Shown here: positions 45,148 through 56,500 of the stretch, piece after piece
Position numbering within the stretch: position 1 is the stretch's first letter
Layout: every line of letters begins with the position of its first letter
Source: Umbilicaria muhlenbergii
Lineage: Eukaryota; Ascomycota; Lecanoromycetes; Umbilicariales; Umbilicariaceae
Assembly (NCBI GenBank): GCA_000611775.1
Contig: KK106983.1
Coordinates: forward strand, 4,717,818-4,781,817
DNA: 64,000 nucleotides
Direction: 5' to 3'
Made by a program: the position numbers and the translations under genes
Notes under the pieces: generated by a model
Databases searched by the model: none
Told to the model about the DNA's origin: nothing
What the model saw: only the letters and a program-made list of their open reading frames with translations

Positions 45148-46194
45148 AATCGGCGTTACCATTGTGCAGCGTTCCGAGCATTGGAGCTTCGGAGTTAGCA
45201 TGGGCGATCATGCAGCAAGGATCATACCCATCTGCAGCGGCTTACTGCTTCATTTGTAAGATAGGACTACAGCCCGTACATAGTGGGGTGAATTCGGACC
45301 AGGTATAAACCATCCGCCATGCTCCAGTAGCACACGAGCTGATGTCAAGCGCGATGCTGGTCCCTTTGTTATACTGACGTGGTTGTTGTGGAGAAAAAGC
45401 TTAGACCGCACCTAACCTCACAGCCTGATGGCATCGGCAGATCGAGAACGTTACTCGCCATAGACAAGGCTTAGGGCATCAATTACAGGAGGTTACGAGT
45501 TGGACTTTTTTGATGGATGGTACGTGGATCACGATACCAACTCTATATTACTTACAAGTCTCTCGCATTCAGCAAGCGGCTTGCCGAGCTTTCTCATATG
45601 TCCCCGTTGGCTGTGCCCGTGTTATCACACTCATAGACTTCTGCCAGGTTGCGTCCACGAAGAGCGTGCTCTCGTTTACTAATGGACCACGGCACCAGAC
45701 TGTCATGATAAGTGTGGACATGTCATCAATTGGCGGGTGACCGGTCTGATGGCTGACAATCAAATATCGGAAGATCCGGAAAGCGCGAGAAGTGCGAGAG
45801 GTGCGAAATGAGTAGCCCGTCGGGAGAGTGAGGGGTGGCCGGCAATCAAGGCTGAGGGGATTCAAGGATGGGCGAGCTTGCAGGAATTTACGAAGCTGGA
45901 GCCAGTCACGGCAAATCTCGGTTGTGTTGCTGTGTAACGGGTGTCTACCATATTACACTGTCGAGACTGTCAGTACCTGATAGGCGTACACTCCCTCTCT
46001 TTCTATGAGCTCTCATTCATACCAGCACTCTCGCTATCTCATCGTCTCACCATCTTCTTCCCCGCTCTTGGTCGTGAGCTTTCTATTTCACCGCTCTTTG
46101 TCCTTCGATGACTCGTCATTGCTACTTCCCCCCAAACACAGCTGCTTCAAAAAGCAGAACATAACCAACACAAGTGCCCTTGTTGTCCATCGCC
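45148..46194. other. 1.05 kb gap upstream of the P450 gene
   Basis: This gap includes the MDM31 3' UTR and P450 promoter. Frames at 45500-45865 have no supported coding signals. No repeats or RNA genes were recognised. Confidence 0.5.
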
Positions 46195-48021
46195 ATGACC
46201 ACAGCCATGATCTCGTCAATTTCGTCCGTGCTTCTTCGTATTGTTCTCGGCTTCATTTTCGTCGTGCTCACAAGGTCTGTATGGATCTACTTGCGGTATC
46301 CGACCCTAATGACCATTCCGGGTCCTCTTTTTGCCAAAATCACCAACCTTTGGCGCCTCATTAGTGCCTATAGAGGCCTCACTGCCCTATACAGCAGACG
46401 CTTGCATGAGCGGCATGGTACTGCAGTGCGACTGGGGCCGAATTTCGTCAGTCTCAGCGACCCGAGACTCATCAAAACTCTATACTCCACGAAAGGTGAC
46501 TATATAAAGGTACATCGGGGTTGCAGTCCAGTTGTTTTCTTGAGTCTTACATTTTCTAACACTTGCACTTTGCAGAGCGCTCTCTACAGTTCCTCTCATG
46601 TCTCGAGTCGGGACGGCCGTGTTGTTGAAACACAATTCAGCACACAAAATGAATTATACCATGGACAAGTAGTCCGGCCGATCAAAAAATATTATTCCAT
46701 GACCAGTCTTCTTGGCTTTGAGCCACTGATTGACCAAACGATAAGTCATTTTTGCAGTAGGCTGGAGCAAGAGTTCGTTGACGGATCTCACGCGGCAAAG
46801 GCCTTCGATATGAAAGATTGGATAACTTACTGTAAGCTTCCAAAACTGACAATATGCTCTGTCAAACATACTGAACACGATATATTAGTTGCTTGGGATA
46901 CAATGAGCCAAATAACCTTCAGCCATACGTTGGGCTTTCTTGACAAAGGCCGCGACGTCCACAATCTAATTCATGGATCTAACAGATTTACAGACTATGT
47001 TACAGTCGTACGTTCCCTTGTCCTACGGAGGCTTTGAACTCATGATCACTTACATTTTCACCAAACAAGGTTGGCCAAATGCCCAGCCTAGACCAATATC
47101 TCAACAGAAACCCATACTACCACCTCAGTCCCCCTTCTTTCGCCAGGTTAGTCGACTTCAGCTTACAAGCAATGAGACAACGCCAATCAGGCTCCGACAA
47201 AGAGCGCACCGAGATCGACCTCTTGGATCGCTTTTACGAGATTCAAGCGACTAGCTCGAGTCAAGTCAGTGACAAACTCATCCTCTCCTGGGTTTTGAAC
47301 AATGTCAGGGCCGGATCCGACACCATCGCCAGCACTCTCAGCGGGATTATCTACTACGTCCTCAAGAACCCGGCTGTGCTGAAGAGATTGCAGGAGGAAT
47401 TGGACAACGCCGCAGTGAGAGCGCCTGTGAGCTGGAAAACCGCTCAAGGGCTACCATACCTCGGAGCCGTTATACATGAGGGACTGCGTTTACATCCTGC
47501 TGTAGGACTTGCACTTGAGCGTATCGTGCCAAAGGGTGGGCTGACTCTGCCGGATGGGCGCTTCATTGCGGAGAAAACGATTGTCGGCATGAACGCGTGG
47601 GTGTTGCACCATAACGAAGAGGTATTCGGAGCAGATACGGACTCTTTTGTGCCCGAGCGGTGGTTGATACAAGACGGAGAGGCAGCTGAGGCATTTGACA
47701 AGAGAAGAGCAGGAATGATGGGCACGATTTTGAGCTTTGGAGGCGGGAAGAGGGTGTGCATGGGAAGCAACTTGGCGTTACTGGAGATGCATAAGCTTGT
47801 TGCAACACTGTTTGCGATCTTCGATGTGAGTCCCGAACACGGCCCTGCAGAATGCGGCTTGCAGGACGCGTGGGTTCCTTATCGTAGGATCATACTGATT
47901 GCGGTTCGTGTAGGTGAGCCTTGTCGATCCGATGCAGGAGTGGCGCGTGAAATGCCTCTGGTTCGTCCAGGTTGAGGGCATTAATGTGACAGTGAAGCGC
48001 CGAGGCGGGCCCGCGGCATGA
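46195..48021 (+). CDS. Cytochrome P450 monooxygenase (pisatin-demethylase-like)
   Basis: Five exons: 46195-46509, 46576-46831, 46889-47007, 47070-47825 and 47914-48021 (517 aa). The N-terminus has a membrane anchor (ISSVLLRIVLGFIFVVLTRS) and proline hinge (IPGPLFAKITNLW). The I-helix is VRAGSDTIAST, the K-helix EGLR motif is VIHEGLRLHP, the PERF-like element is DSFVPERWL and the heme loop is SFGGGKRVCMGSNLAL with the Cys ligand. The last exon gives a normal P450 end (EWRVKCLWFVQVEGINVTVK). The organisation fits the benzoate-hydroxylase/pisatin-demethylase group of ER-bound fungal P450s; the substrate is unknown. All key residues are intact. The first intron (66 nt) is a stop-free multiple of three. 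A neighbouring methyltransferase lies on the same strand. Confidence 0.9.
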
Positions 48022-48597
48022 TCGGCCCCTACTGGGCGAAGGAGGGAATGACGCTGAAAAGGCGGTTCCATTGTATGGAAAGCTATGAGGAGTGTGAGGA
48101 ACCCTGTGACGTACAAGTATTAGAAATCCTGGATCTCTCCTTGCAATATAATCTGCTCTCTTGAAATGTTCGAAGTAGCGAGTATCGCTTTCCATTGTTG
48201 AGCTATCAAGAGGGTCGGCAGCTGGGAATTGCCATTCACTTTGGTCGCACACTCGCGCCTGCCATCCAAGAACCCCGTGTTCCTGCCCACCATCGCCTCC
48301 AAAGGTAATCTTACCTTAGGATTGACCCACAGGCCGCGACGAGGTTGTCGGGCATGCGGGGACTGCTCTGGACCCCTGCATGCCTCGCTAAGGTACCTTA
48401 CCGAGCCCACCCCACTTACCTAAGTTAGGTACTACGTGTACTCCGTAGACCATGTGAAGCTAGTTCCGCACGGCTCCTTCCTCAGGCCTTGCGGGGCTTT
48501 GGAGCTCGCTAGCGAGTCATGCCCTCGACACCCCCATGTCATGACGGCTACAATCACACCGACAGGATTTCACCTTCTACATTTTTCCACTGACAGC
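48022..48597. promoter_or_regulatory. Promoter region of the methyltransferase gene
   Basis: A 576-bp gap. It contains three nearby copies of the TACCTTA-type motif: TTACCTTAGG at 48311-48320, TAAGGTACCTTACC at 48389-48402 and CTTACCTAAGTTAGGTAC around 48415-48432. It is the densest cluster in the window. Confidence 0.5.
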
Positions 48598-49789
48598 ATG
48601 ACATCAAAAATTGCGAGCGCCGTCCAGAAAGGATTCACTAATGCCTCTTCATACGATCAACACCGCCCGTCCTACCCGCCCGAGGCCGTGGAAGAGCTTC
48701 TGAAGCATCTGCAAGTCGACGGTCTCAAGGCCGCTCGAATCGTCGACTTGGCGGCCGGCACGGGCAAGTTTACTGAACTGCTGGCTGCCCGAGAAGAATG
48801 TTATGAGATACTGGCGATCGAGCCCCAGGCGGACATGAGGGAAGAATTGGCAGGAAAGGACTTGAAGGGCGTCACAATCATGGAGGGTGATGCGGCGAAC
48901 ATGCCGGTAGAGTCGCAGAGCGTGGATGCCGTGATTGCTGCGCAGGTAGGTTTGTTCCATTCCTAGAAATCCAACCTCACATTACGGGTTGACATCTGGG
49001 TACGTGTACATGTAATAATAATAGAACATTTTCTGGCCCGGCTAGGCGTTTCATTGGTATGTGAGTTCATCGATGCCTTGTCGAATTCAAGGCAGTAGTG
49101 CGACTGTATGAAAACTGAGATCGACTGTATGTAGGTTTGCAAACGATAAAGCCCTCCAAGAGATTCATAGAGTATTACAGCCTGCGGGGGTCTTCGCCAT
49201 GATCTGGAACATTGAAGATTGTCCGTTCCCACTCTGCCCTTGGCCCCTGAATGTCTCCACTCAGGAAGTCAATCCAAGGCAACTCCTGACCCCTGATGAT
49301 AGACAACTCACCCAAGTCCTGGACGCCAAGGACAAAGTGGGAGGCCAAGATGAAAGACGTGACCTGGTCCTTCGATGACCAAAACCCGCGCTTTCGGAAT
49401 GAGATTTGGCGGCAGGTCTTCGACAAACAGCTCGAATCGACACCATTCACCATCCAAGCTGCCGATCCACTGTTCTCATTACCGCTTGGAGAGAGCTCAA
49501 CTGAAACCCTGAGGTGGATGACTAGAGAGGCAGTCTGGGAGAGGTATCATACATTAAGTCATATAGCTGTACTCGAAGGTGAGGAGCTGGCGGTAAGTTC
49601 AAGGATCATTCCGCCGGCTCGGAGCGGTGTGCTGACTTTGTACACAAGAAAGTGAAGATGCAGATATTTGACGCCATGCATGGGGACGACGTGGAGGAGA
49701 ACGAAAAAGGCGAGGTGGCTTTGCATGGGCACACAGTCTGGTATTGGACGACTGCGATTCCGGGAGCACCATTGAAGAATGGGGGCTAG
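48598..49789 (+). CDS. SAM-dependent methyltransferase, class I
   Basis: Five exons: 48598-48945, 49046-49056 (11 nt), 49135-49220, 49303-49592 and 49649-49789 (291 aa). The protein begins MTSKIASAVQKGFTNASSYD and has HRPSYPPEAVEELL, motif I IVDLAAGTGKFTELLA, the acidic end of strand 2 (ILAIEP), VDAVIAAQAFHWFANDKALQ and the LQPAGVFAMIWNIEDYNSPK block. It matches a conserved ascomycete Methyltransf_11-type protein of unknown substrate. The 11-nt exon GCGTTTCATTG is required for AFHWF. An upstream in-frame ATG at 48541 would add 19 residues but is less likely. It lies 577 bp downstream of the P450. The intact SAM site suggests an active enzyme. Confidence 0.85.
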
Positions 49790-49936
49790 CCAGCAGTAGC
49801 AGAGAAAGAACTACTCAAAGACACATTGCTAGCTAATGTCCTAGCCACTCAACGCCTGATTTGAACGCCGATGCTATGCTTCTCCCATAAGGAGTGGTAC
49901 CTAGTAAATGACGTGGCCCCGGCTCCTGGCTTCCTA

Positions 49937-50286
49937 TCATGAGTCCGAGGAAATGTACATGACTGAGCCTATATCAGCATGCATACAGAGATACGAAGGA
50001 ATTGTCACATTACCATTGTTTCCCCGAACGAACGCATCGCCGTAATTCCTCCGCAGCTTGCCGTTGACGTACTCTTCTGTCTTCTCTAGCGCGATGTTCA
50101 TGTAGCCATCGACCGATTGAAGTTCCCCTGCGATCATAACCGTTTAGTCACCCCAAGTCGCCCTTGAGTCGATGTCCCACCTTTGTAGACAACCCCAGAA
50201 TTGAGCTTGACAGTGACTGGCGCACCAATGATCTCGCTGAGGAAGCCCGAGGGATCCCTGCCTTCAGAAGCTGCACCATTCTCCAT
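49937..50286 (-). CDS. LSM6: U6 snRNA-associated Sm-like protein LSm6
   Basis: Three exons on minus: 50286-50181, 50127-50014 and 49962-49937 (81 aa). The order is an N-terminal MENGAASEGRDPSGF, Sm1 (FLSEIIGAPVTVKLNSGVVY, GELQSVDGYMNIALEK) and Sm2 (DAFVRGNNVMYISS). LSm6 is part of the LSm1-7 (cytoplasmic decapping) and LSm2-8 (U6 snRNA) rings. The start is the ATG just before the conserved block. It is convergent with the methyltransferase (147 bp) and divergent from the RAD60-like gene. Confidence 0.95.
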
Positions 50287-50707
50287 TCTAGCAAAATACG
50301 GGTGGCAGTCTGGGGTTCGCAGTATTATCGCCTTCAGCTGACCAAGGCTCCTGATCTAGGGTTAGACAGCGAGATGAGAGAAAAGGTGATGTTCGAACCT
50401 TGAAGTCTGAATGTCTGAACTCTGAAGTGAGCAGCTTCAGTTGAAGATCGAGAAGCTTGGACCGTTCAAGCCACCACCGCGCTAAAGCGTGCTCGTAAGG
50501 CTGAGGCTTAGCAGTCTTGGCGTCCGGAGGGAGGTGCCTGAAGATCATCTCGCAAAACTTGGGCTCCTATCAGCTATCAGCTATCAACCATCAGCCATCA
50601 GCCATCAGCCCCGACACTTCCACATTGTTTCTTGTCACATCGCACTCATCGGGCTATTGCTCCGGACTTCGACTCACAGCTCTTTCGTTCTCGAATCCGA
50701 CGCCGTA
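50287..50707. promoter_or_regulatory. Divergent promoter, LSM6 and RAD60-like gene
   Basis: A 421-bp gap. It holds a 7-bp tandem array (TATCAGC/CATCAGC-type units) at about 50567-50610, close to the RAD60-like start. An in-frame extension of the RAD60-like frame into this gap is not needed. Confidence 0.5.
50567..50610. repeat. 7-bp tandem repeat in LSM6/RAD60 promoter
   Basis: About six consecutive 7-mers of the form CTATCAG then CCATCAG lie head to tail, an array that seems to have mutated once mid-way and then spread. It is located about 100 bp upstream of the RAD60-like start codon. Confidence 0.8.
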
Positions 50708-52172
50708 ATGTTCTCCGAAACCTCGGCAGAAGGTGGGAGTAAACCGCCCCCTTTCAAGAAATCCCTCTTCAACAAGCCAGCATGGTCGAAACCCCAGACT
50801 ACTGGAGACGCCCTCGATTTCTTCCACAGGTCAAGGCAGACATATGTGGATATAGCTGCCGAGGAGGAACGTAGGAGGAAGAGGAAATTAGCCCGTAAAG
50901 AGAAGGAAAGAGCGCGGACAGCCAACAGCGAGGAACGAGAAGGGAAACGTAGGCGCATTTCGGACTACGATGACGACGATGACGACCAGAGTAGCAGCGG
51001 TTCAGAGCAGGAGGAGCTCGCGAAGCCATCCCCTGCTGAGGTCAAACCGGTCGACAGCCAAAAGTCCCCAAGCCCAAAGAGACAACAAACCTCGCCCAAG
51101 TCCCTACTGAAGCAGTATGAAGAGATTACGGTCCTGCCTGATTATAAAGAAGAGCAGAAACAGAGTGAGCAGAAACAAAGTCAACCACACATGATCGATC
51201 TCGATGAAGGTGAAAGCCCTCCAAGAGCAATTCAAGAAGATGAGCTAGAAGTTACTACCGTGACGGCCGTTCAACCTCCCCAAGACGAAGATGACGCTCT
51301 GTTAGCCTCAGATGAAGAGTTTCCGGAACTGGCTCGCAAAGCACGCGAGAAAGCGCGTCAGAAACGACTGGAAGCTGAAGCAGCGTCCGCAACCGTGGAC
51401 CCGTCTCAGTCCCACACAGGGGACGGGCCTTTGCAGCGATCGCTCTCTCTCCAGCAATCAACACCTTCTCCACAGCCGACTGATGATGTTGTTTCCATCC
51501 TTATCACATCACGCATAGCGCATACCACGCCACTAATTGTCAACCGAAGGATTTCACAACGATTGAAAGACGTTCGCGTGACCTGGTGTGATCGGCAAGG
51601 ATTCACACCCGAAGCTACAGCAACCGTGTTCCTGACGTGGCGGGGCAAGCGGCTGTTCGATGTCACGACATGCAAGAGCTTGGGCATAGGCGTCAGCGCG
51701 GACGGGACCATTGTGATGAAGGGCGAGAAAGATCTCTTGGGCGAAGAAGAGCGGCAGATCCATATGGAAGCCATGACAGAGGAGATACTCGAAGACTACA
51801 AAAAGTCGAAGAGGCGTGCCATCGAGGATGAGGACACCGAGGAGAGCGCGAAACAAGAGGCAGAGCAAGCGGAGCAGAAGCCGGAGGAACAGATTAGGAT
51901 TATATTGAAGGCTAAGGATTTGGACGACTTCAAGCTCAAAGTTAAGCCGGTATGCATTGACTACCTAGCATTTCCCTTACGAGACGCATCCACTGATAAG
52001 CGCATAGTCCACCTCGATTTCCAAAATCACGAGCGCATTTCGTTCCACCTACGGAATAGGAACAGATAAGGAGGTGTTTCTCTTGTTTGATGGAGAACGT
52101 TTGGAGCGAAGCGCTCGAGTGGAAGACACGGACCTCAGTGATATGGACTCCATCGAGGTTCATATCAAGTGA
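50708..52172 (+). CDS. SUMO-like domain protein of the Rad60/Esc2/NIP45 type
   Basis: Two exons, 50708-51949 and 52008-52172 (468 aa). The N-terminal 260 residues are charged, Ser-rich and disordered, with Lys/Arg-rich nuclear-localisation-type runs. Two ubiquitin-like folds follow: SLD1 at about 263-345 (SILITSRIAHTTPLIVNRRI, VFLTWRGKRLFDVTTCKSLG) and, after a charged linker, SLD2 at about 390-468 (IRIILKAKDLDDFKLKVKP, FDGERLERSARVEDTDLSD, MDSIEVHIK at the end). There is no C-terminal di-Gly, so it is not a conjugated modifier. Rad60/Esc2 proteins work with the SUMO machinery and Smc5/6 in recombinational repair and genome stability. The start is the first ATG after the promoter repeat. Confidence 0.87.
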
Positions 52173-52529
52173 CCTTCCATATCACATGTGCAGTACGGCA
52201 GAGTGGCAGAAAAATTTGCCCCGCCCACTATTCGACTTGCATCCAAGTTGGGTCGCAATTTGACTGTAGAACTTGCATAGTAATTGGAACAGTGACACAC
52301 ACCTTCTCCGGAAAGTCTAATACAGTAATATACATGGTCGTCTTCAGGGTGATAACTGTGAACAAATACCGTGTGACACTAATAGCAAAAAACGACTCTA
52401 CTCCTACAAGCACGGTACACACGAAATTAACTCCCGCTACCCCACCAGCCCACCCCATCCCCAGCCCTGCATGGCCAAAACTTTCCCAAAACACCTTCTC
52501 CCTCTCCAAAACCCGAGGTGCCGCAGGAA
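52173..52529. other. Gap upstream of TRM112
   Basis: A 357-bp stretch between co-directional genes. No supported gene or RNA. Confidence 0.45.
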
Positions 52530-53084
52530 ATGAAGATCCTCACCGTCAACTTCCTCACCTGCGCCGTCAAAGCCTGCAAAACCTCGCCGCAGTCCTTCCC
52601 CCTCCACTTCCGCGACGCCGAGCTCGAGCAGCAAGAAATCGATTTCAACCCCACCTTCATCGCCAACATCCTGCCGCGCATAGACTGGGAGGGGTTTAAA
52701 GTCACCGCTTCAGAGGTATATACGCCGTAGCCCTTCTGTTCCGCCAAGCTCGCACCATGAGAGACCGTTTGAAGTACCCTCGACTAATCTGCGGCGCTTT
52801 TCTTGCTGGGGGGGGAGTAGCTCGGGTTCACCACCGTACCGCCGTCGAAACCGGAGGGGGAGGATGTCGGCGATGAGAAGTTGATGCGGGATTTACATAC
52901 GCTGTTGCTGGAGACGCAGGTCATGGAGGGGAAGATGGTGTGTGGGAATTGCGGGCACGAGTATAAGATCAAGGAGGGGATTGCGAACTTCTTGCTGCCG
53001 AATCACCTGGGTGAGTGGGCATGGCGGAGCCTCATGGACCAGGTGCATGAGTGATTGATGGAGGCTGACGATACTGCAGTGTAA
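52530..53084 (+). CDS. TRM112: Methyltransferase activator subunit Trm112
   Basis: Three exons: 52530-52715, 52821-53010 and 53080-53084 (126 aa). It starts MKILTVNFLTCAVKAC with the first two zinc cysteines and has DWEGFKVTASELGFTTVPPS, then MVCGNCGHEYKIKEGIANFL with the second Cys pair, and ends LPNHLV. Trm112 is a small zinc protein that stabilises Trm9, Trm11, Bud23 and Mtq2, methyltransferases of tRNA, rRNA and translation termination factor. The last coding exon is only five bases (TG TAA): it gives the final Val and stop. The donor GTGAGT and acceptor CTGCAG are both strong. Confidence 0.94.
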
Positions 53085-53566
53085 GTGACCTTGCTGGATG
53101 GGCTGGGCGGCCGCTGCTGGAAAATTAGACAGAGGATGGACATGGACCCGAGGCCACGCCTGGGTAACAGAGTCTACATTTGCATAGTAGGCGTCGAGGG
53201 TAGCTATGCCAGAGCATTGTCCGTATCACGAGATACCCCGGTTGCGAAGAAGACTGCTTTACATCAAAAGTCTTGATATGAGGTTGGGCGACTAGCCCTC
53301 TGATTGGGGACCGCCGTCCGCTCGATGCCAGATAATGTACATGGTGTGTATCAACAGAACTCTTTTGCCCATACCGTGCGCTATAAGATGCATCCACTAG
53401 ATACCAGATCCGGATATCCTGCTCTCTTCGGAATGTGATAAAACCCTCACACATAAAAACGCCTCTAGTGCTGCAATCACACAATGCCGAGCCTCCACGC
53501 TAGAGTACATCATCGCTAGAAGTAAGTGTAGACAGAAGACACTAAGGCAAGGGCCGGGGGGGGGCT
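53085..53566. other. Gap between convergent TRM112 and SET1
   Basis: A 482-bp stretch with both 3' UTRs. A G-rich run (about 53551-53564) lies immediately beyond the SET1 stop on its 3' side. No gene is seen. Confidence 0.5.
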
Positions 53567-56500
53567 TTAATTGAGGAACCCTTTGCAGCCGGTTGAGCCA
53601 CAGAGGCAGGGGATACGGTCATCGCTGTCCCACTCGCGCTCGAATTTGTAGTCGTAAGTGAGCTCCTCGTCTGTAGATTGTCAGCATCGCTCCTACTCAC
53701 GGACGACAACGACATTGGGCAACTTACTTTGCCCGATGTCCCTCAGCGCATAGATGACAATCCGTTTGCTGCCTTCCACCTTGATGATCTTCGCGGTGCA
53801 ATTTGGCGTACAGCTGTGATTGATGAAGCGTGCGATACCGCCTCTCTTGGTTGCGTCGATGACCGTGTTCTCGTCGATCCTGAAGAGGTAGCTGGAACCA
53901 ATACCGCTCTTCAAATATCGCCGTTCTCTCATGTCAGCGACCTGCTGTCGGACCTTTTCACCAACATATTCGATAATCATGTCATTGGCCGCAATATTTT
54001 CCATGGCATACAGACCCCAATTATGAATGGCGGAACGAGCGAATTTGACTGGTTTCTTGCGTTTCTTGAGCTGATTGAAACGGAGGACATCGCCCTCCCC
54101 GTTTGAGGTGGCAAGGACCTGCTTTTGGGCAGCAATGTCCGCAACGAGGCGTCGATTGTTGACACGATTCGATCGAGATGAAGACTTGGACACGATTTTG
54201 GCTGCGGCGAGCTTGGCGGCTTCAGCAGCCGCCACGGTAGGATCTTCTTTCGCCTGTGCTTCCCGCTCCTCGCGAGCTTTCTGGACCTTGATGCGATGGG
54301 GCAAGTATTTGGATTTTTCTGATTCCAGAATTTTCTTGATTCCTTCGGTACGAGCTGAGCCAGAAGCGTTGGGCACGTAGTAGCCGTTGATCTTGGTGGG
54401 CGTGCGCACAATTCCTCGTTCACCACCGCGGTTGAGTGCTTTGATCTCTTTCTGTTTCCATGCCCAGGCGGATATGTTGCCAAGAGGAGCAGCTAATCGA
54501 TCGTCTAGCACTTCTCTGAGGAATCGAAGATCTTCTTCATCCTTCACAAGATTCTGCCAACCATCCAGATCCAGAACAACATCTTCTTCATCTTCCACGG
54601 TCCGTCTAGGAACATCTGTTGAAACACCCCATTCGACCTCGGCCCTGGGTTCTTCCTCAGCTTCAGGTTCCGCACTATCTTCTCCTTCCCCAGCTTCGGG
54701 AACTGCTGCAAGTAAATCCTCGAGCTGCACCTTTGCCTGCTCCTTTTTGAGAGCCTCCCGTTCTTCAAAGATCTGCTTCTTAGTCTTCTTCTTGGGCTTG
54801 GTCTTTTTCTGTTTCCCTTTGCCCATTTCAGAGTCGAGATCGGGAGTCTCACTGGCTTCTTTCGAACCAGTCTCGACCCCGCTGTCTTCTGCTAGGAGCT
54901 TGACTTCCACGACTGGACTATCTCTGATCGAGGCGGGTAGAGACACGATGAGATCTGGGTCATCATTTCCAATGCCGAAAAGCTCATCATCCTCCTTTTG
55001 CTTCTTCCTAGCAGCAAGTTCTTTCAGAAGCCGCTTCCGCTTTCTGGACGTTGGTGGAAGTTTGTTGGCTGTCCGTTCTAGGTCCGCAAATGACGTGTGC
55101 TCAGACACTCCTTGACCGATACCACTGTCTACTGGCAGCGCGTCTACTATATCTTCATCGTCACTTACGCCTCCCCACGAAGGGCCCTTTGCATCGCGAT
55201 GAGACTTTCTCGGCGTTGATTGTTGGTCCTCGTCATCCGAGACCATGGAGCTCATGCTCATCCGGCTTATTGGCCTACTGTCACGCTCCTCGGTGTCTCT
55301 AGTGAAGGTAGTCCTCCGCTCGTCTTCCTCCGATTCTTCGTCTTCATCATGAAATTGGTGCAAGCGGTGGTGCAGCGGCCTGATATCGGCCTTCTTTGCC
55401 ACTCGCTGCTTTCGACGTTCATCTGCGAACCCAACATTTTCCCTCTTTGTACCAGTACCTTTGCGGATCCTAGGTAACGCGGTGATGTTCAACGTCGACG
55501 TAGCCAAGGGTCGCCGACCGCTAGGATAGATTTCTGCCCTCGAATCCGGCGTACCCACCGGTGGCGTGTCATCTGCCCTTTCGAGGTAGATACTGGGTCG
55601 CTTGCCATCATTAGGATCGTCAATGTTAAGCTTCCTTCGCTTTGCAATATGCCTCTCTGGGTCAAGAAATTCGTAAAGTGCAGGTGCAGCGATCCTTGAC
55701 TTTACGTCCTCTAGTAGCTTGTCTCTAAGTTCACGTCGAGCAATTTCAACTACCTCTCGCACGGGATCTAAATCCCTTGCCCTTTGCTTTTTCTCTTCCT
55801 CGATCTCCAGCTCCTCCTCTTTTTGCAACCTTTCTCGCTCCGCCTTTGCACGCTGCTCCGCAATAACGCGTTCAGGGCTTGGACTCCTTTCGTAGTTTGG
55901 GTTCCCGTATTGTTGACATTCCATGTTCATGATGTATGTGAACAACTGCGTCATATGGCACATCTTGAAACATTTGGCCGCCTCTTCCTCGCCTCGCCGC
56001 GAGTCGTCAAAGGTGATATAATATCCGGTCTTATCGCACCGAACGTCTTTCCAGTTAAATATCTTCAGTCTCCTCTTAAGATGCGGAATGGTTGTGCTAA
56101 GGACAGGGACATAGCAGTGAGCGATAAAGATATAAGGATCACGTTTTATCTGCTCCAAGATCGGCTTCTCTTCAACGTTGGTTGGGGCCGTTGGCTTCAC
56201 AACAACCCTTGGGCCTTCTGGCGGCGGCGGAGGAGGGGCCGTGGGTCTACTAGACGACTTGCCAGAAGGACCCTTGGGAGCTGATGGAGGAGGAGCATTA
56301 TCAACCACAGTGTCTTTCGCCTCCTTCTCCTTCGTCTCTGGGTCTGGCTTTGGCCGCTGTTTATCCATGACCTTTGCCATGGAGCGTCGACATATCGAGC
56401 CATCACGGTCAAGTTCTGCCAGTACACGGTTGAGGCCCACCCGTTGTTCTCCCTTTCTGCACTCGTTGTGGGCTTTCCTAGCTGCGTTGACAGCCGAAAT

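Noticed and set aside
45500-45865. Open frames on both strands between MDM31 and the P450
   Set aside because: Overlapping frames of under 100 codons with no motif or splice continuity; treated as chance.
46195-49789. A secondary-metabolite gene cluster
   Set aside because: There is no polyketide synthase, peptide synthetase, terpene synthase, transporter or pathway regulator in the window; a P450 and a methyltransferase alone are not enough.
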